Assembly: GCA_002221725.1 (NCBI GenBank)
Contig: NJFT01000055.1
Span: 124,001-188,000, forward strand
DNA: 64,000 nucleotides
DNA from: Scedosporium boydii
Lineage: Eukaryota > Ascomycota > Sordariomycetes > Microascales > Microascaceae
Direction: 5' to 3'
In this document: piece by piece, positions 24,888-36,619 of the stretch
Layout of the letters: every line of letters begins with the position of its first letter
Numbering within the stretch: the first letter of the stretch is position 1
The notes under the pieces: generated by a model
Told to the model about the DNA's origin: nothing
Database searches by the model: none
Seen by the model: only the letters and a program-made list of their open reading frames with translations
Program-made: the position numbers and the translations under genes

Positions 24888-27523
24888 GATGACGAGGCTC
24901 TTCGGGAAAATGAGCCACGGGGCTTCCAGAAGAAAAGCAGATAAAAGGAAAAAAGAAAAGACAACAACACACACGCAAGGGAGAAAGGGGAACGAATTGG
25001 TAATCCAGCCCTATGGCGTCGTCGAATGCCAAAGAAAGGTTATTGTTCACGCCAGATTCTCGCAACCTAGAGGGGCTATGTTGCCATTCGCCGTATGGCC
25101 AGGTCAATCATTTGAAAGACACGGGCGGAAAGAGACCAACTTCTCTGATCCAGCGAACTTGATAACAATGGCGTGCTGGGATGGTGAGGACAAAGAGAGA
25201 GGAGGCCCCGGCGGGAAGGGGCAGTACCCGTCTCGTACCGTTTGTGTTAAATCTTACGGGGGCGGCCTGATCTGTCGTCGAGGTACACACAGAGGCGTTG
25301 AGCAAAGCCGGGCAGCAAAGCACGCAATCCTCCGGAAGGGGTATATATTACTTCGAACTGTTAGGGGCGGGCGGATGCTACGGCGATCCGAGACGGTTGA
25401 TCTCCAAAACGGCTGAGGCACAAGGGCAAAAAAAGAAAAAGAAAAAAGACTTTTCCGGTCACCACTAGCTCGGAAGCGTCTGGCACTTTGGGAATTAAAA
25501 GGGGCCCAAGGATTGCATTAGAGGTCGCAACGGAGTTATGATATTGCCTCAATAGAAGTACACGGAATGATCAAAGGCTGGGGTGGTGGTGCCTTGTTGT
25601 CGGGAATGGGCGCCGCAAACGTAACGCTGTGTCGTCTCGAGTGGAGAGGAGTCATCGCGCAGCCAAGTAGCAATATCCTCAGCTTTTGGGTGCTTTTGAG
25701 CGAAAATGGCGTTATTTCCTTTTCGGTCACGAGCCTCACCGCGCCGCAAGTGGTATCAACTGTCAGGCTGAGAAAAAACTGGGGTATGCGGCTGTCAAGC
25801 GAACCAATGAGTGGAGAAGGTTTCTTGGCGTCCAAGAGACTTCACAAGTTTATGCTTTAAAGCCTTATGTAAACCTCGCTAGTGGCAAGACATCGGGCTT
25901 CTTCATGGTCCCCGCGGAATTAAATTGCTCATTGACGATGAAATCGAGGACTTCCATTCGCTCCATTTCCTGAAATCGGCGATAAGGTGGAGTCTTATTA
26001 TCTCTGGCTTTCTCTTCTTATCTAGCCCACTACGCACCAGGCGCAATCAACCTTATAAACAACTTTTAGATAGAGGCTATCTTCGGTGCTCATAATACGA
26101 AGCAATCCCATAGATATCAATTGATGGAAGGCGACGAAAGCGACCAGCTCATATTTTCGACAGATCATATTTGGCATCGCATAAGCAGGGTGGCCAGCCC
26201 GAATGTGTGTGCCCCAAGTCAAGACAACTAACATGCCAACATTTGCAATTTCATATCAGACACCTGCTTAGCGACGGTCTCAACAGATTCCAAAGAATCA
26301 TATCCTCCGTTGAGACAAAACACCATCGATCCGTTTTGAAACATACGGAAGATCACGAAAAGTTCCACTCCGTTTCGAGCCTCTTCCCAGTCGCCGATTG
26401 GACTGCAAGGGCAAGCTCCTGGCTGCCCTGCCCGATTGCGCCATCCTCCCTCGCAACCTACCAGGGCCCCCCCTCGAAGATATATCGGCTTACCTTCCCT
26501 CCAAGTCAGCTCAATGGACAACTCAGCGGTGACACCAACGTCATTTTCCGGGTTTCCGAGCACTCTCAGCCAGTGACATTCCCTGTGGACCAGTCGAAGA
26601 TTGAGAAATCGGTCAAGAGCCCTTGCCTCATGTTTCATGAGCAACAGCCAGCCATGTTCCTCTCTCCTTTTTTTTTTTCCCCTGGTGCAGCAGTTATCTC
26701 GACGAGGTGCGCGGTGCTCTCGAATGAGAGCCTGGCATAGGAGAATACTCGCGTCATTCCAAAAAAGAAAGCCACCACCAGACTCATAGCAGCCGCAGTA
26801 TGCGAGTTGTACTTCGTGCAAATCTCACATCTCATCGTAGCAAATCGGCCGCAGCAGTCATCTCCTTCACTCCGACTTTTTGTAATTTGCCAGAGGCATT
26901 CAGACCCAACAAACAGAAGAAAAATTTTGCTTCTTGAGAGTTTGTCGCTATTGATTCGTCATTTGCTTCGGCGGTGTGTCGAGATGTGGCTGTACCGTGT
27001 ACGAGGAGGTATGTTGCAATCATGCCTGTCGGCACTTCTGATTGCCAATCCGACGGATCCGTTCGTAGCCTGAGATTAGACCTTGCGCTTTATCTTGGAT
27101 CGGTGATGCAAGCAAGGGAGGCTATGAAGAATGTTTGACATTGATCATCAACCCAATGCGTGGATATACCGAAAATTCCAATATATTAAAAACTGCTTGT
27201 AAGTGACACCTACTTGATACGGAAACATGATTGATTCCAGAAGCTTGGATGGTGGGCAAACGGACATTCTATTAATGTAAGGAGGCGAAGTATACTTCCA
27301 AGAGACACGAAGAATACAAACCTGCAATCTCCTCTTGTCTCGTTCGTAAATAGATCTCAACCAGGTATGGATTTTCCTTGTGAAAATATGCACTCATGGC
27401 ATGTGCTATGTAGTACGACGTACGGGAGGACAAACAAAGCCCCCTTGGTCTCGGCCCGTCGCATTTAGCGCCTCATGTCATCATCGACGACCATCACGAC
27501 TTGTTTGAGACATGTTAGGCGCC
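24888..27523. other. 2.6 kb spacer: sconB promoter and oxygenase 3' flank
   Basis: No gene could be supported. The overlapping opposite-strand open frames at 26171-26821 have no domain content. One ATCAATTGAT copy is at 26116-26125, and one-mismatch copies of GTACGAAGTAC are at 26809-26819 and 27413-27423. Confidence 0.5.
25013..25022. promoter_or_regulatory. Candidate CYS3-like site upstream of sconB
   Basis: ATGGCGTCGT matches the CYS3 consensus ATGRYRYCAT at nine of ten positions and lies 126 bp upstream of the start codon. In Neurospora, scon-2 is itself activated by the bZIP factor CYS3. One imperfect site is only suggestive. Confidence 0.25.
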
Positions 27524-29017
27524 TCATGCCAGCAGTGCAATGTGTCTCAGTTCACTACGCGAGTGTGTTAGCCAGCCACAGAACAACAGTGCAAGGGGGC
27601 GGTTTAGGAATGCGGAACGCGGAAGTTTTTTTTTTCTTTTTGATTTCTTCGGCCAGGCACACATACTTCTGAACTTGTTTGCCCACTTTCATTGGTAGGT
27701 ATTCTACCTCCTTCCCTTCATCTCTCCCAATCTGAAGCTGTTGGGCACGGATCTCCTTGGCCTTTTCAGAGAGCTGCGGAATGGGCACCAAATCAAAATC
27801 AGACGACAGGTGCCAGAAGAAGGTCGAGGAGATGCGGACCAGAGGTCGTGCGGGGTAGTCGATCTTGCGCTGGGCGATAACGTCCAGAGTCTTCTCGTTC
27901 ACGACAACTTCATGATATCCAGCCTTAACAAGCCCTCCCGTGATGTGCTCAAGCTGCTTTCCAGCCTGGACTAAAAGATAGTTTCCTGGGGGAATTTTTA
28001 CGGCAATGCGCTTTCCGGTGTTGCGGGCCCATATGTGGAGACCGGGGTATCGCGAGCGACCGTGGATGGTCAGGAAGTTTAGGTCGGTGTGGAACCCTGC
28101 AAGTATCGTGTCCTTCTCGCCGTACTTTTCCAAGTCGGAGGCAGTTGGGGCTAGCAGGTGAGGCCTAGACTCAGGAGGAAGGACATGGGGTATGTCGTCA
28201 GCAAGTGAATTAAAGCAAGCCACAAAACTGATCGATCCTTCGAAAAAAGGTCAGGGATCGGAGTTCACTAACCCGTACTTTCCCGCTACGCTAAATGTTT
28301 CCGCCGGGAGGCCGAGCCCGACAGCTGCCATCTCTGCAAGACCGGTAACCCTAATCGCCCGACCGAGGAGATGGTTAGCTTACGCACATGCATTGTAGTT
28401 CTACGTTCGCGGGTAGCTGAGGGATTAGGCACAGCATCTTGAAGACATTTTCGAAGGAACGAAGGGGGCTACACTAACGCGCTCTTCATTGACGTTCCCC
28501 ATTTGTTCATTACAGGCTCCCACCGATTCTTGATGGTCTGGGCTTGTGGTACGACATTCTCGGCATTTAAGCCAGGGAACTCTGTCTCGTAGGGCGGCTT
28601 CTCGGTCATCCGCCAGAAGAAGCGGCACTTGGGATCGGGCTGATGAGCAGAGATATCCAGGGGTCGCTCCGACTCGGCTAGTCTCTGGATGACGTCGAGG
28701 CACGGTTCGTCAACGGCGCATTTGGGCTTCTCGGTATTCTCGAGCGTGACGCCCACTTGGAACCCCAGCTCAGGACGCTCATCTTCCTTTAGCAGGTCCT
28801 GGGGCTGGGCGAAGTAGTCTTCGAGCAGGTCCAGGAACGTCGTGTTGTCATCTTCGGAGACACGCGAATCGTGGAGGACGAGAGCGCCGTAGGTTATGAG
28901 GGCCTGGGCGACCTTTTCGCACTCTTCCTGGACGAGAGGCGAGTCGAGAGCCTGGTTGAGGTAGACGTCGAGGTCGATGATGGGAAGTTCCATGGGGAGG
29001 TCGTGTGGGGCAGACAT
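27524..29017 (-). CDS. 2-oxoglutarate/Fe(II)-dependent oxygenase (IPNS/GA20-oxidase-like)
   Basis: Four exons, complement(join(27524..27554, 27667..28164, 28273..28350, 28479..29017)), encode 381 residues. The N-terminal DIOX_N-like region begins ELPIIDLDVYL. The jelly-roll core has the iron triad His231-x-Asp233 (GFHTDLNFLT) and His290 (AGYHEVVVN), and the 2-oxoglutarate-binding pair Arg316-x-Ser318 (VRISSTFF). All catalytic positions are therefore intact. The last exon is only 31 nt and follows a strong GCTAAC branch point; it gives the conserved family ending ELRHIALLA. The start is the ATG at 29017. The substrate is unknown; no biosynthetic cluster surrounds it, so it could be a primary-metabolism or detoxification enzyme. 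Confidence 0.88.
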
Positions 29018-32000
29018 GGTGATAGTGTTGAGCACGGTCAAAATAGTGATGGCGGGGTTGAGGTGGCACGGTGGGGTTAGTTTGTTTGTGTCAGCACCGA
29101 AGTCGAATCAAAGATCGTGCAAATAAGCACTATGAGGACCTGATCCCGGGCAAAGGGTTCCTGGAAATTCGGTGGTTTATTCAGTTGGGTTTTGGGGTCT
29201 CTTGAATATTGATGTTCACAGAAATGTTGGAGAGAGGAGGGATCAATTGATCTTGATCCCGAGATTTGATCTTGGCTGACCAACGCGTTCTCGTGATGCC
29301 CCGAGATACCAAGTACAACTATCGCCTTTATCAACCACGCAGCCAGCAACTGTCGCGTCTCGAAGCATGTGGTCTCCGGCTCCTATCGGCTGGACACTGT
29401 CTGGTTGCCTGCATGAACGAACGTTCACATTAGTGCTCTGCGAGAATTCACCGACTGGAGCCGACGAAGCTACATTGTTATTGGCGGTGACCTGATTGAC
29501 GCCTGCCAGATTGAGACGAGACGACATCATGGAAGTCGGATGTCCGCCGAATCAGAAGTGATCCCCTTGCAGAGTGTCAACGATTGCAACACCCCTCATA
29601 CATCAATATCGATCCAGTTCCTGGGCAATACTTCGTGGTTAAGTTTAGATGTTCAGGGTCGGCCATCTCCGACGTGGATGCCGCCGAAATACTACACCAA
29701 CGGACATCAACCTCCAGACAACTTGGCCTGTGATTCCAAGACAGGCCACCAGTTGTGTTCAGGTTAGTAAATCATCCTCAGCTCTTCTGGAACGCTTCCT
29801 GGCCCCATACGACATACTTCCGATCATAAAGCCTTTATTTCAGTTGCTTGTCATAGCCCCGAGCCGGTCGATGTTTAGACCGGGAAACGTCCGCCTCGCA
29901 CACACAACGCAGTTTGACCTGAACGGGATCCGGCCACCCTGCACCGCCTTATGGTCTAAACGATTCAGAAAACCCATCGATACCTGATCTTTAGAATCGT
30001 TCATTCTCGTCTCTCGGTGTGTTCGGCTCGGGTTGACAAACGGGGACTTATTGAACTTTGGAACTTTTGCAAAGATACTCTTGTGCCCCTCAACCGAACG
30101 GAACTTGATATTGCGAGGTAGTAAATTACAGCTCAGTTCTTATCTGCCTTCCATGAATGGCAGTTGGGGGCAAGACCTGACAAGGGGTTGGGGCTAACTC
30201 TTGAACTTCTGCAAATTCAGGTTTTAGATGGTCTAGAGCATGTTTCTGAACGTTTTGTATATACCTCGGTTCGTAATGTTTTGTCTTTCAAACTCTCTAC
30301 ATAAAGTTTAGATCTCCAATCCCGGAGAGGATTTGATGTGAGCCGGCCTCGATCTACTTCGTCCAAGTGTCAATATAAGTGTCCCAGATTAAAGCACACA
30401 TTGATAGCGTGTTTCTATTTTCGGCACGTAACTGTCTCCGGGTCTCAATTGATAGCTTAAATAATTATTGTTCTTCAATAAATGAGTTTAACCTCTGCTC
30501 AACCCTCGCACTCCTCCCTGTCTCGTCTCTCTCCCTGACAGATCTCGACATCTATCTTCCTAACAAAAGATAGAAATATCGTAGTATGATTCTGTATAGT
30601 GTTTATGCTCGCCATGCCCAGCTCTAGATGTCTCAATGCCGGCCTAACCCGCATCATCCCGATACCCAAGGATTGCATCACCATACCTGCTCGCTCGCTC
30701 GCTCGCTCGCTTCAGCACCATGACCGGAATTTTATCTCCCGTGCCCAAGAGTTTGCTTGAGAGGAGCGGCTGGGACATGCGTCGTATGACCATTACCCAT
30801 AGCCAGTTGATGATTTCCTTCTTACCTTCGTACCTACCTGTCCCCCAGTTGCCGTACGGTCCGGTATAGAGAGACCACCCTCCTCGCGAGCACTGGGATG
30901 CCGCTTTTGAATAACCGGGAAACCGAGGAGAGCTCCTAGAGGTTAGGATGTCGAGCTTGTTCGGACCGCAATCATCCGGACTGAGCTATTTTCTTCGTGA
31001 GACGATCTCACCGGGCTCGCCAGGCAGGGGGTTGCCATCGGGGTTGGTCGATAGTGTCTTGTTGGGAACGTCTCTCCGGAGTGATGAGTTTCATCCGCGC
31101 TTGACTACTAGACTTCTTTCGTTTTCTTTACAGTTATTTGCATCGAGAATAAAGCTCCCGTTCGTCCATCGGTGACGAGATGGTAGCTGGGGGAGATATC
31201 ATGAGAGGCATAGAGACTCACTGCATCCCTCAGCCGATCCACAACTTCCGGAGCGCGAAAACAAGACGACTAAATTCTCAGGGCAGCGAGAAGTCGTCAC
31301 TATCTGGATAAGAATTCATCCAACCGAGCTTCTAAAAACAGAACCGAGGCGACTCATTCACATTTTAAACCGTATTGCATGTAATCCTATGCGAAGGCCC
31401 ACCCTTCCTGTTGGTTTATAGCACCCGGTCATGTTTATAGGCAGACAATAGAACGCCTAACCTCCAACCTGGGTATCTGATCGGCCCAGAGTCTTCGCCG
31501 ATATATTGCCCTGGGAGATAAACCACTCTGTTTTCGCGCGACCACCAGACAAACAGTTGTTATTCAATAACCAAAAACTGGCCCGTTCGCCCCCTACAGC
31601 ACCGGGTAAAACTCACGATGACGAACAAGGGAAGGCGAATATGCCCTCATGGCTCGTTAAAAAGCCGGGTAGCTATTTTGGCTGTTTACCAACATCCTGC
31701 CGTGTTCCCGTTTATAGCCACATACAGGGATTAGGCTTTCCAGGCAACGGGGACTTTTCAATTTAGAATGACCCGAACCGTCGCTATTTGGACTCCCCTT
31801 TCCCTATTCTCCGCTGTATGTATCTGTGGGAGTCCGTCAGCATCTCCCGTCCGGTGGAGTGGGGGACGTGCAAGTGCCTTTCATGATCATGCAAGCACAA
31901 GGGAAAACAACGCGACCTGGTTAACACGAACTAGAGCGGCCTCCCGGATATGGGCCACAAGCTGTAATATCTTCAAGTTAAACTATTGACTAACTCTGAA

Positions 32001-32612
32001 GCCTGGATCCTGCACTACGCCTAAGAGACATCGGGCCCGCTGATGTCCACAGCGGCTCTCTAGAGATAGGATCATGACTTGGGAGTTTTCGGTGACCAGG
32101 ATCAGAGCATCCATCATGGCAATGCGTAGATTTCTTTTCCTTCCCGGATAAAGTGTCAGGAACACTCGACCGTTGTACATTTCCTGGCTGTCGGTACTTG
32201 ACCATCTTCGTGATGTGGCCCGCTCTTATAGCGGACAACAGAGATACATCGCCTGCCAAGAGCGGACCGAGACCATCCTTGGTCCGGCCGCGCGAATTGT
32301 CCGATGCTCACCTCGCCTCTTTTCCTTCTTTTCGTAGCTTCCTCTCTGTGAGCCGGCGCCGTCGTTCCTCGTTCCGAAATGCGAGGCTATATCTTGAATG
32401 GGGGTCAGTTGACCGAAGCTTGCATGGGACATTAGCAAGGATCGGATGCTTCGCTTCCATCCTATAAAGGGGTAGCGAGTCGCCGGCCTTGTGCCTTGCG
32501 GGCTTGGTTCGCATCTCTTGGTCCTCCTTTTCCGGTTCCCCCCTAAAATTTGCGATCTACACCCCTCTACTAAGTTCATTCGTTAAGTTATCTTAATATT
32601 AATCTCTACACT
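29018..32612. other. 3.6 kb gene-free spacer
   Basis: This is the longest spacer in the window, and I find no coding exon with recognisable content. It includes the promoters of the oxygenase (left) and the GH45 gene (right), a copy of ATCAATTGAT at 29242-29251, and a short (GCTC)n run near 30689-30711. A non-coding RNA or a very small or divergent gene cannot be excluded by reading alone. Confidence 0.5.
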
Positions 32613-33527
32613 ATGATTACAACAAACCTTCTTTCAACACTGGCCCTTGGGCTTCCTGGTCTTGTTTTGGGATTGAGTGGACGGACTTTTACAAGCTGGG
32701 ACTGGTAAGTCAACCCTCAAGAGGAAGGAGTCTGCCCATCCATCTGGAGACTAATACTCGACGACACCTAGCTGTAAACCTGCGTGCGCAGATAGCAAGT
32801 ACATTGACCGATCAAACGCCAAGTAAGAACCAGCACCCCTCGCCTCCTCTCATCTCCCGCTAAAGCAAAGACCTTCCCATCCAGAGGCCTCGTCACCTCC
32901 TGCAACGTAGACAACCAGCCTCTCAGCAACTCGCGAAACATCGCCTCGGGCTGCGACAATGGCAGCGCCTACATGTGCGACACTTACCTCCCGATCCCCA
33001 TCGCCGACGACTTCACCTACGGCTTCGCCGTCGCTCCCGGCTACAACTGCTGTAAGTGCTACGAGCTCTTCTGGCTCAACGGCTATGCGGCGGGCAAGCG
33101 GATGGTAGTACAGGTCGTCAACTGGATGCCTGACCAGGAGGATGGGACGGATGCGGGGAAGCCTGGGGACTTTGCTATTTTGACGCCGGGTGGAGGGAGT
33201 GGGCCGCATTCGCGTGGGTGTACGAGGCAGTACGGATCTACGTGGTGAGTTCTTCCTCTTTCTTTTGGATCTTGCATCGTATCCTGCTATTTTGAAGAAG
33301 TTGGAAGTAACTTACACCGGAGGGTTCATAGGGGCGACGACTACGGCGGTGTTTCAAGCATGACCGACTGCGAGCAGCTCCCCGAGAACCTCCAAGGAGG
33401 GTGCTACTGGCGTTGGAACTGGGCCGGAGGCGAAATCACGGGGTGGGACGTCGAGTACAAACAAGTCGAGTGCCCGGCTCGCCTTACGGACATCTCGGGA
33501 TGCACTCCGGAACCCCTCCAAGCTTAG
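32613..33527 (+). CDS. Secreted GH45 family endoglucanase-like protein
   Basis: Four exons, join(32613..32704, 32772..32822, 32885..33244, 33332..33527), encode 232 residues. Residues 1 to about 20 are a signal peptide. The mature protein begins around GRTFTSWDCCKPAC, the GH45 hallmark with the catalytic Asp in WDCC. Further family landmarks are SGCDNGSAYMC, YGFAVAPGYNCCKCYEL, PGGGSGPHSRGCTRQYG, YGGVSS and the Cys-rich C-terminus; at least 14 cysteines suggest a heavily disulfide-bonded secreted fold. There is no linker or cellulose-binding module. Two differences from classic enzymes stand out. The Arg-Tyr before WDCC is replaced by Thr-Ser, and the segment holding the catalytic acid (HFDIAMPGGG in the classic enzymes) reads GDFAILTPGGG. 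Activity on cellulose is probable but not certain; a wall-loosening role is possible. Confidence 0.87.
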
Positions 33528-34911
33528 GGGAGAAAGGTGAGATGAGAAAGGGGTAGAGAAGAGGATGGGGAAAGGGAAGGATCAGACAACTTTCCCGGGT
33601 GTGAAAACGCAACGGGATGGACGGTAGCATAGAGGGAATGGGGAAGGTAGTAATGATGTGTATGAACGAACAACTTAGTCCTTCACAGCAGCCACTGTTA
33701 GCGCTCCTATCAGTTTCGTCCGGCCAGGGATATCCTTTACAATAATAATAATAATAGTAGCTATAACTCTGTTTCCAGAGGTTATCCGACCATCTTGCGA
33801 GCAACATCGCCCAAGCCCCGTGGAAATAGAGAACGCCGAGCATCCCAATAGCCATTATATTGCCTTCCACACCCTCCCACTCTGGGCTACCAGCAACACC
33901 GAGCTGCCCGTGCTATAAGCGATTTACTCGCTAATTACCTTTTTGGGTTTAATCGTCATCTGAGATTACCCATCACGACAGTAGAAGAACCATTCCGATC
34001 TCAGAGTTCTATTCCCACACCGCTCAGCTGCCGAATCCAGACGCACGAATTGAGACTAGAGAAAAATATCCCAACCCGGGTCTGTATGGGGGCCGCCTTT
34101 CTCCGGGGACTGGGTGGTATCACAAAGTCTGCAGTTCTCGGCGAGGCTCGTTGCATCTCGCCCTCCTCCCCCACTAACGACCAAGATACAGCCTTTCTTG
34201 GTAAGCGAGGGACAATATGCATAGTTAGGCAGGCAGAAGTGGTGTGGGGCTGCAACCCATTCAGGCCGGGATGTGCAGATGGTAGTGTGGGCACGATGCA
34301 GGGGGAGAACCCATGAATTTCTTGACCGCAAGGACGAGATGACGGAACCATGCGCCGCCCCCTAAGCGATTCACGGAGTTCATCTGAATTGGGTCTCTCC
34401 ATGGCTCTTATACAAATCAACACTCTTAGTGCTTTTGTCCTCGGTAACAAGAAGGTCCGGAAGTATGCTGAATGAATAGAAGAGAGGACAACGCTCGAAT
34501 CAGAGTAGTAATAATATCCGTTCAAAATACAGAAACTCGCGCCATCGCTTCCAAGATGCCGCAACCGAATCATACAGAAATATCCATCATCCTTTTCCTG
34601 GCAATAACTGCTTTTCAAATGACACAAGGATGGACTCCGAGTCAGACAAGTATAATATCCCGGGCCCTCTCATACTCCAAACTTGATCCGTATTCCAAAG
34701 AAGAGGGGAAAAAAATCATGTCAAGGGCGGTGAGCAATCTTAGCAATCTTCGCAGTCTTCGCGGTCTTGTAGAGGCAACAAACTCCCATCCAACCATAAG
34801 CACCAAGAAACCTGCCAAAACAGAAAAAGAGAAAAAGAAACCCCGCAAACTTACAGAGCCCACGTTCCGTTAACCGTGAAGCTTCAAGTATTCTTCCACC
34901 AAGTAGAGCCC
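33528..34911. other. 1.4 kb tail-to-tail spacer
   Basis: A convergent region between the GH45 and Atg17 genes. An (ATT)n-like microsatellite occurs near 33739-33756. No gene is recognised. Confidence 0.55.
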
Positions 34912-36010
34912 TCATCTACCACCTCCCCCAGTGAGCCTCACCTTCGCCCCCTCAACCCCAGCAAGCCTCACCTTCGCCCCCTCAACCCCAGTAAGCCTCA
35001 CCTTTGCCCCTTCAACAACACTCCTCGAAAGAGCCGGCGTGCTCCTTTGAGCCTCCATCCCCTCAACCATGGCAGGCGCGACCTCCCACCGCTTCATGGC
35101 CTTATTCATACCGGGCCACAAATCCGTCGGCAGGAACTCGCCTACATCTTGCATAAAGTTGTCTCGGTGCTGAAGATCTTCCTGCACGAGCCTGTCGACG
35201 TTTTCCCTGGCCTTCTTCCATATCATCTGGATGCGATCCTCGACGGTGCGTCTCCTATCGACTTCGAGAATCAGCCGCTCGTAGGCATTCGCGTAACCTT
35301 CGTAAAACTCCCTAAGCTGCTCCATCTCCTCAAGCTTCGAAAAGATGGCCTCCTTCTCGTCGTCCCATCGGGCCAGGAATTCCGCCTCCGCCGCGACGTA
35401 GATGACCAACTTGCTCCCGATATCCTCGAGCACGCGGAAGGCCTCATGCGTTCCAGCGTAAGCCCGACGAACATGTTCAGCCTCGCGCTCGAGCGCGTCG
35501 AACTCGCTTTCCATAGCCGCGAGCCGATCGTTGATCTCGCGCACGACGCCCTCGACTTCCGAGGCGTCTTCGACGACGATTTTAATCATGTCCGCGCGGT
35601 CCTGCGACGTGATGGGCTCCAAGTCCGAAACATGCGATTCCTGCTCGGCGATGACTCCGGAGATTGAGACGTTGGGCCCGTCTTGCTGCTGTTGGGTTGC
35701 CTCGGCTGCCCTTCTACGGGCTAGCGCGGCGCCGCCCTCGGTTGTGCGGACGGCCGTTACGCAGAGGTCGAAGTGCTTTGTGAGCGAGGATAAGAGGTCC
35801 GCCATGTTCTGCGAGTGGTCGGTGAGGGAGAAGAGAAGTGTGGATATGGGTTGACGCGAGCCGGATGGGGAGGGGGTATTTGTTGAGGTTGCAATGACAG
35901 CTTTCTTGAGGTTTCGGATTTCGGTTTCGAAGCGGAGGATGTCGCCGTCAAAGGATGTTTGTATACTCTTTGGAGCAGACTAGGTTAGTCGGCGTCCCTT
36001 GTAGGAAGTG

Positions 36011-36042
<32 letters not shown>

Positions 36043-36619
36043 TGGGAGGAATTGAATTGGTTAGACACACCTGCAGCTCTTTTACACTTCCTTTCAAAGC
36101 ATCCACTACTGCCAACACACTTTTCTCATCCACAAAATCCATCAAATTCTTCTCCCCTTCGTCTCCTTCCTCCTCCCTAAACTCCCTTGGCACACCCCTC
36201 TCCCTCAACAACGTCGTCGTGGTCCTCATCTTACCGTCCGCCACATCCATCATCCGTATTAGTTGCTTGAACTCCTTCTTGCCGGCGTCGTACGTCCTGT
36301 TCAAGCTGCGCTTCACGCGAGCTAACACCGATAACTGCCTCACCATGCCACGTCGCAGATACTCCGTCTCGGCGGAGAGGACGACGGATTCCTCGTAGGC
36401 GAGGAGGGCAGCGGTGCAGATCTCGTTGGCGCGTACGACGGCCGTCATGGTAGAGAGGGAGCGTTTCGCGGCGAGGAGGTGCTCGACGAGGGTCTCGATG
36501 GGGATGTCGGTTACGTCATGGTCTTCGGGGTCGGGTTCGGGGTGGTGAATCGGTGCTTGATGGAAGTGGAGAGAAGACGCGTTGCTCCGGCTGGAGCGGT
36601 GGGATGATGAGGAAGCCAT
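34912..36619 (-). CDS. atg17: Autophagy scaffold protein Atg17
   Basis: Two exons, complement(join(34912..35967, 36071..36619)), encode 534 residues (538 if the CTAG acceptor before 35979 is used; both are in phase). Atg17 is the crescent-shaped scaffold of the Atg1 kinase complex and, with Atg29 and Atg31, organises the pre-autophagosomal site during starvation. The sequence is almost entirely helical and charged, as expected, with the family blocks ETLVEHLLAAKRSLSTM, NRTYDAGKKEFKQLI and TSFDGDILRFETEIRNL, and a conserved C-terminal half through EFLPTDLWPGM. The C-terminal ~30 residues consist of three copies of a decapeptide (consensus VEGAKVRLTG), not part of the family core. The single intron contains a 30-nt T run on the sense strand. 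Confidence 0.92.
34931..35020. repeat. 30-bp tandem triplication inside atg17
   Basis: Three contiguous 30-bp units (34931-34960, 34961-34990 and 34991-35020) code on the minus strand for the repeated decapeptide near the Atg17 C-terminus. The first two differ at two positions, while the third has several changes. The period is a multiple of three, so copy changes keep the frame. Confidence 0.92.
36011..36040. repeat. A30 homopolymer in the atg17 intron
   Basis: Thirty consecutive A on the plus strand, a T30 tract in the sense of the transcript, lying 44-73 nt upstream of the predicted acceptor. It may act as an extended polypyrimidine tract or be a length-variable run. Confidence 0.95.

Noticed and set aside
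25559..25750. Minus-strand 66-codon frame with fairly protein-like composition
   Set aside because: Too short, no start context, no linked exons or known family, so not supportable as a gene.
26171..26821. Opposite-strand open frames of 189 and 197 codons
   Set aside because: Mutually overlapping, no domain content, composition not coding-like; neither can be preferred.
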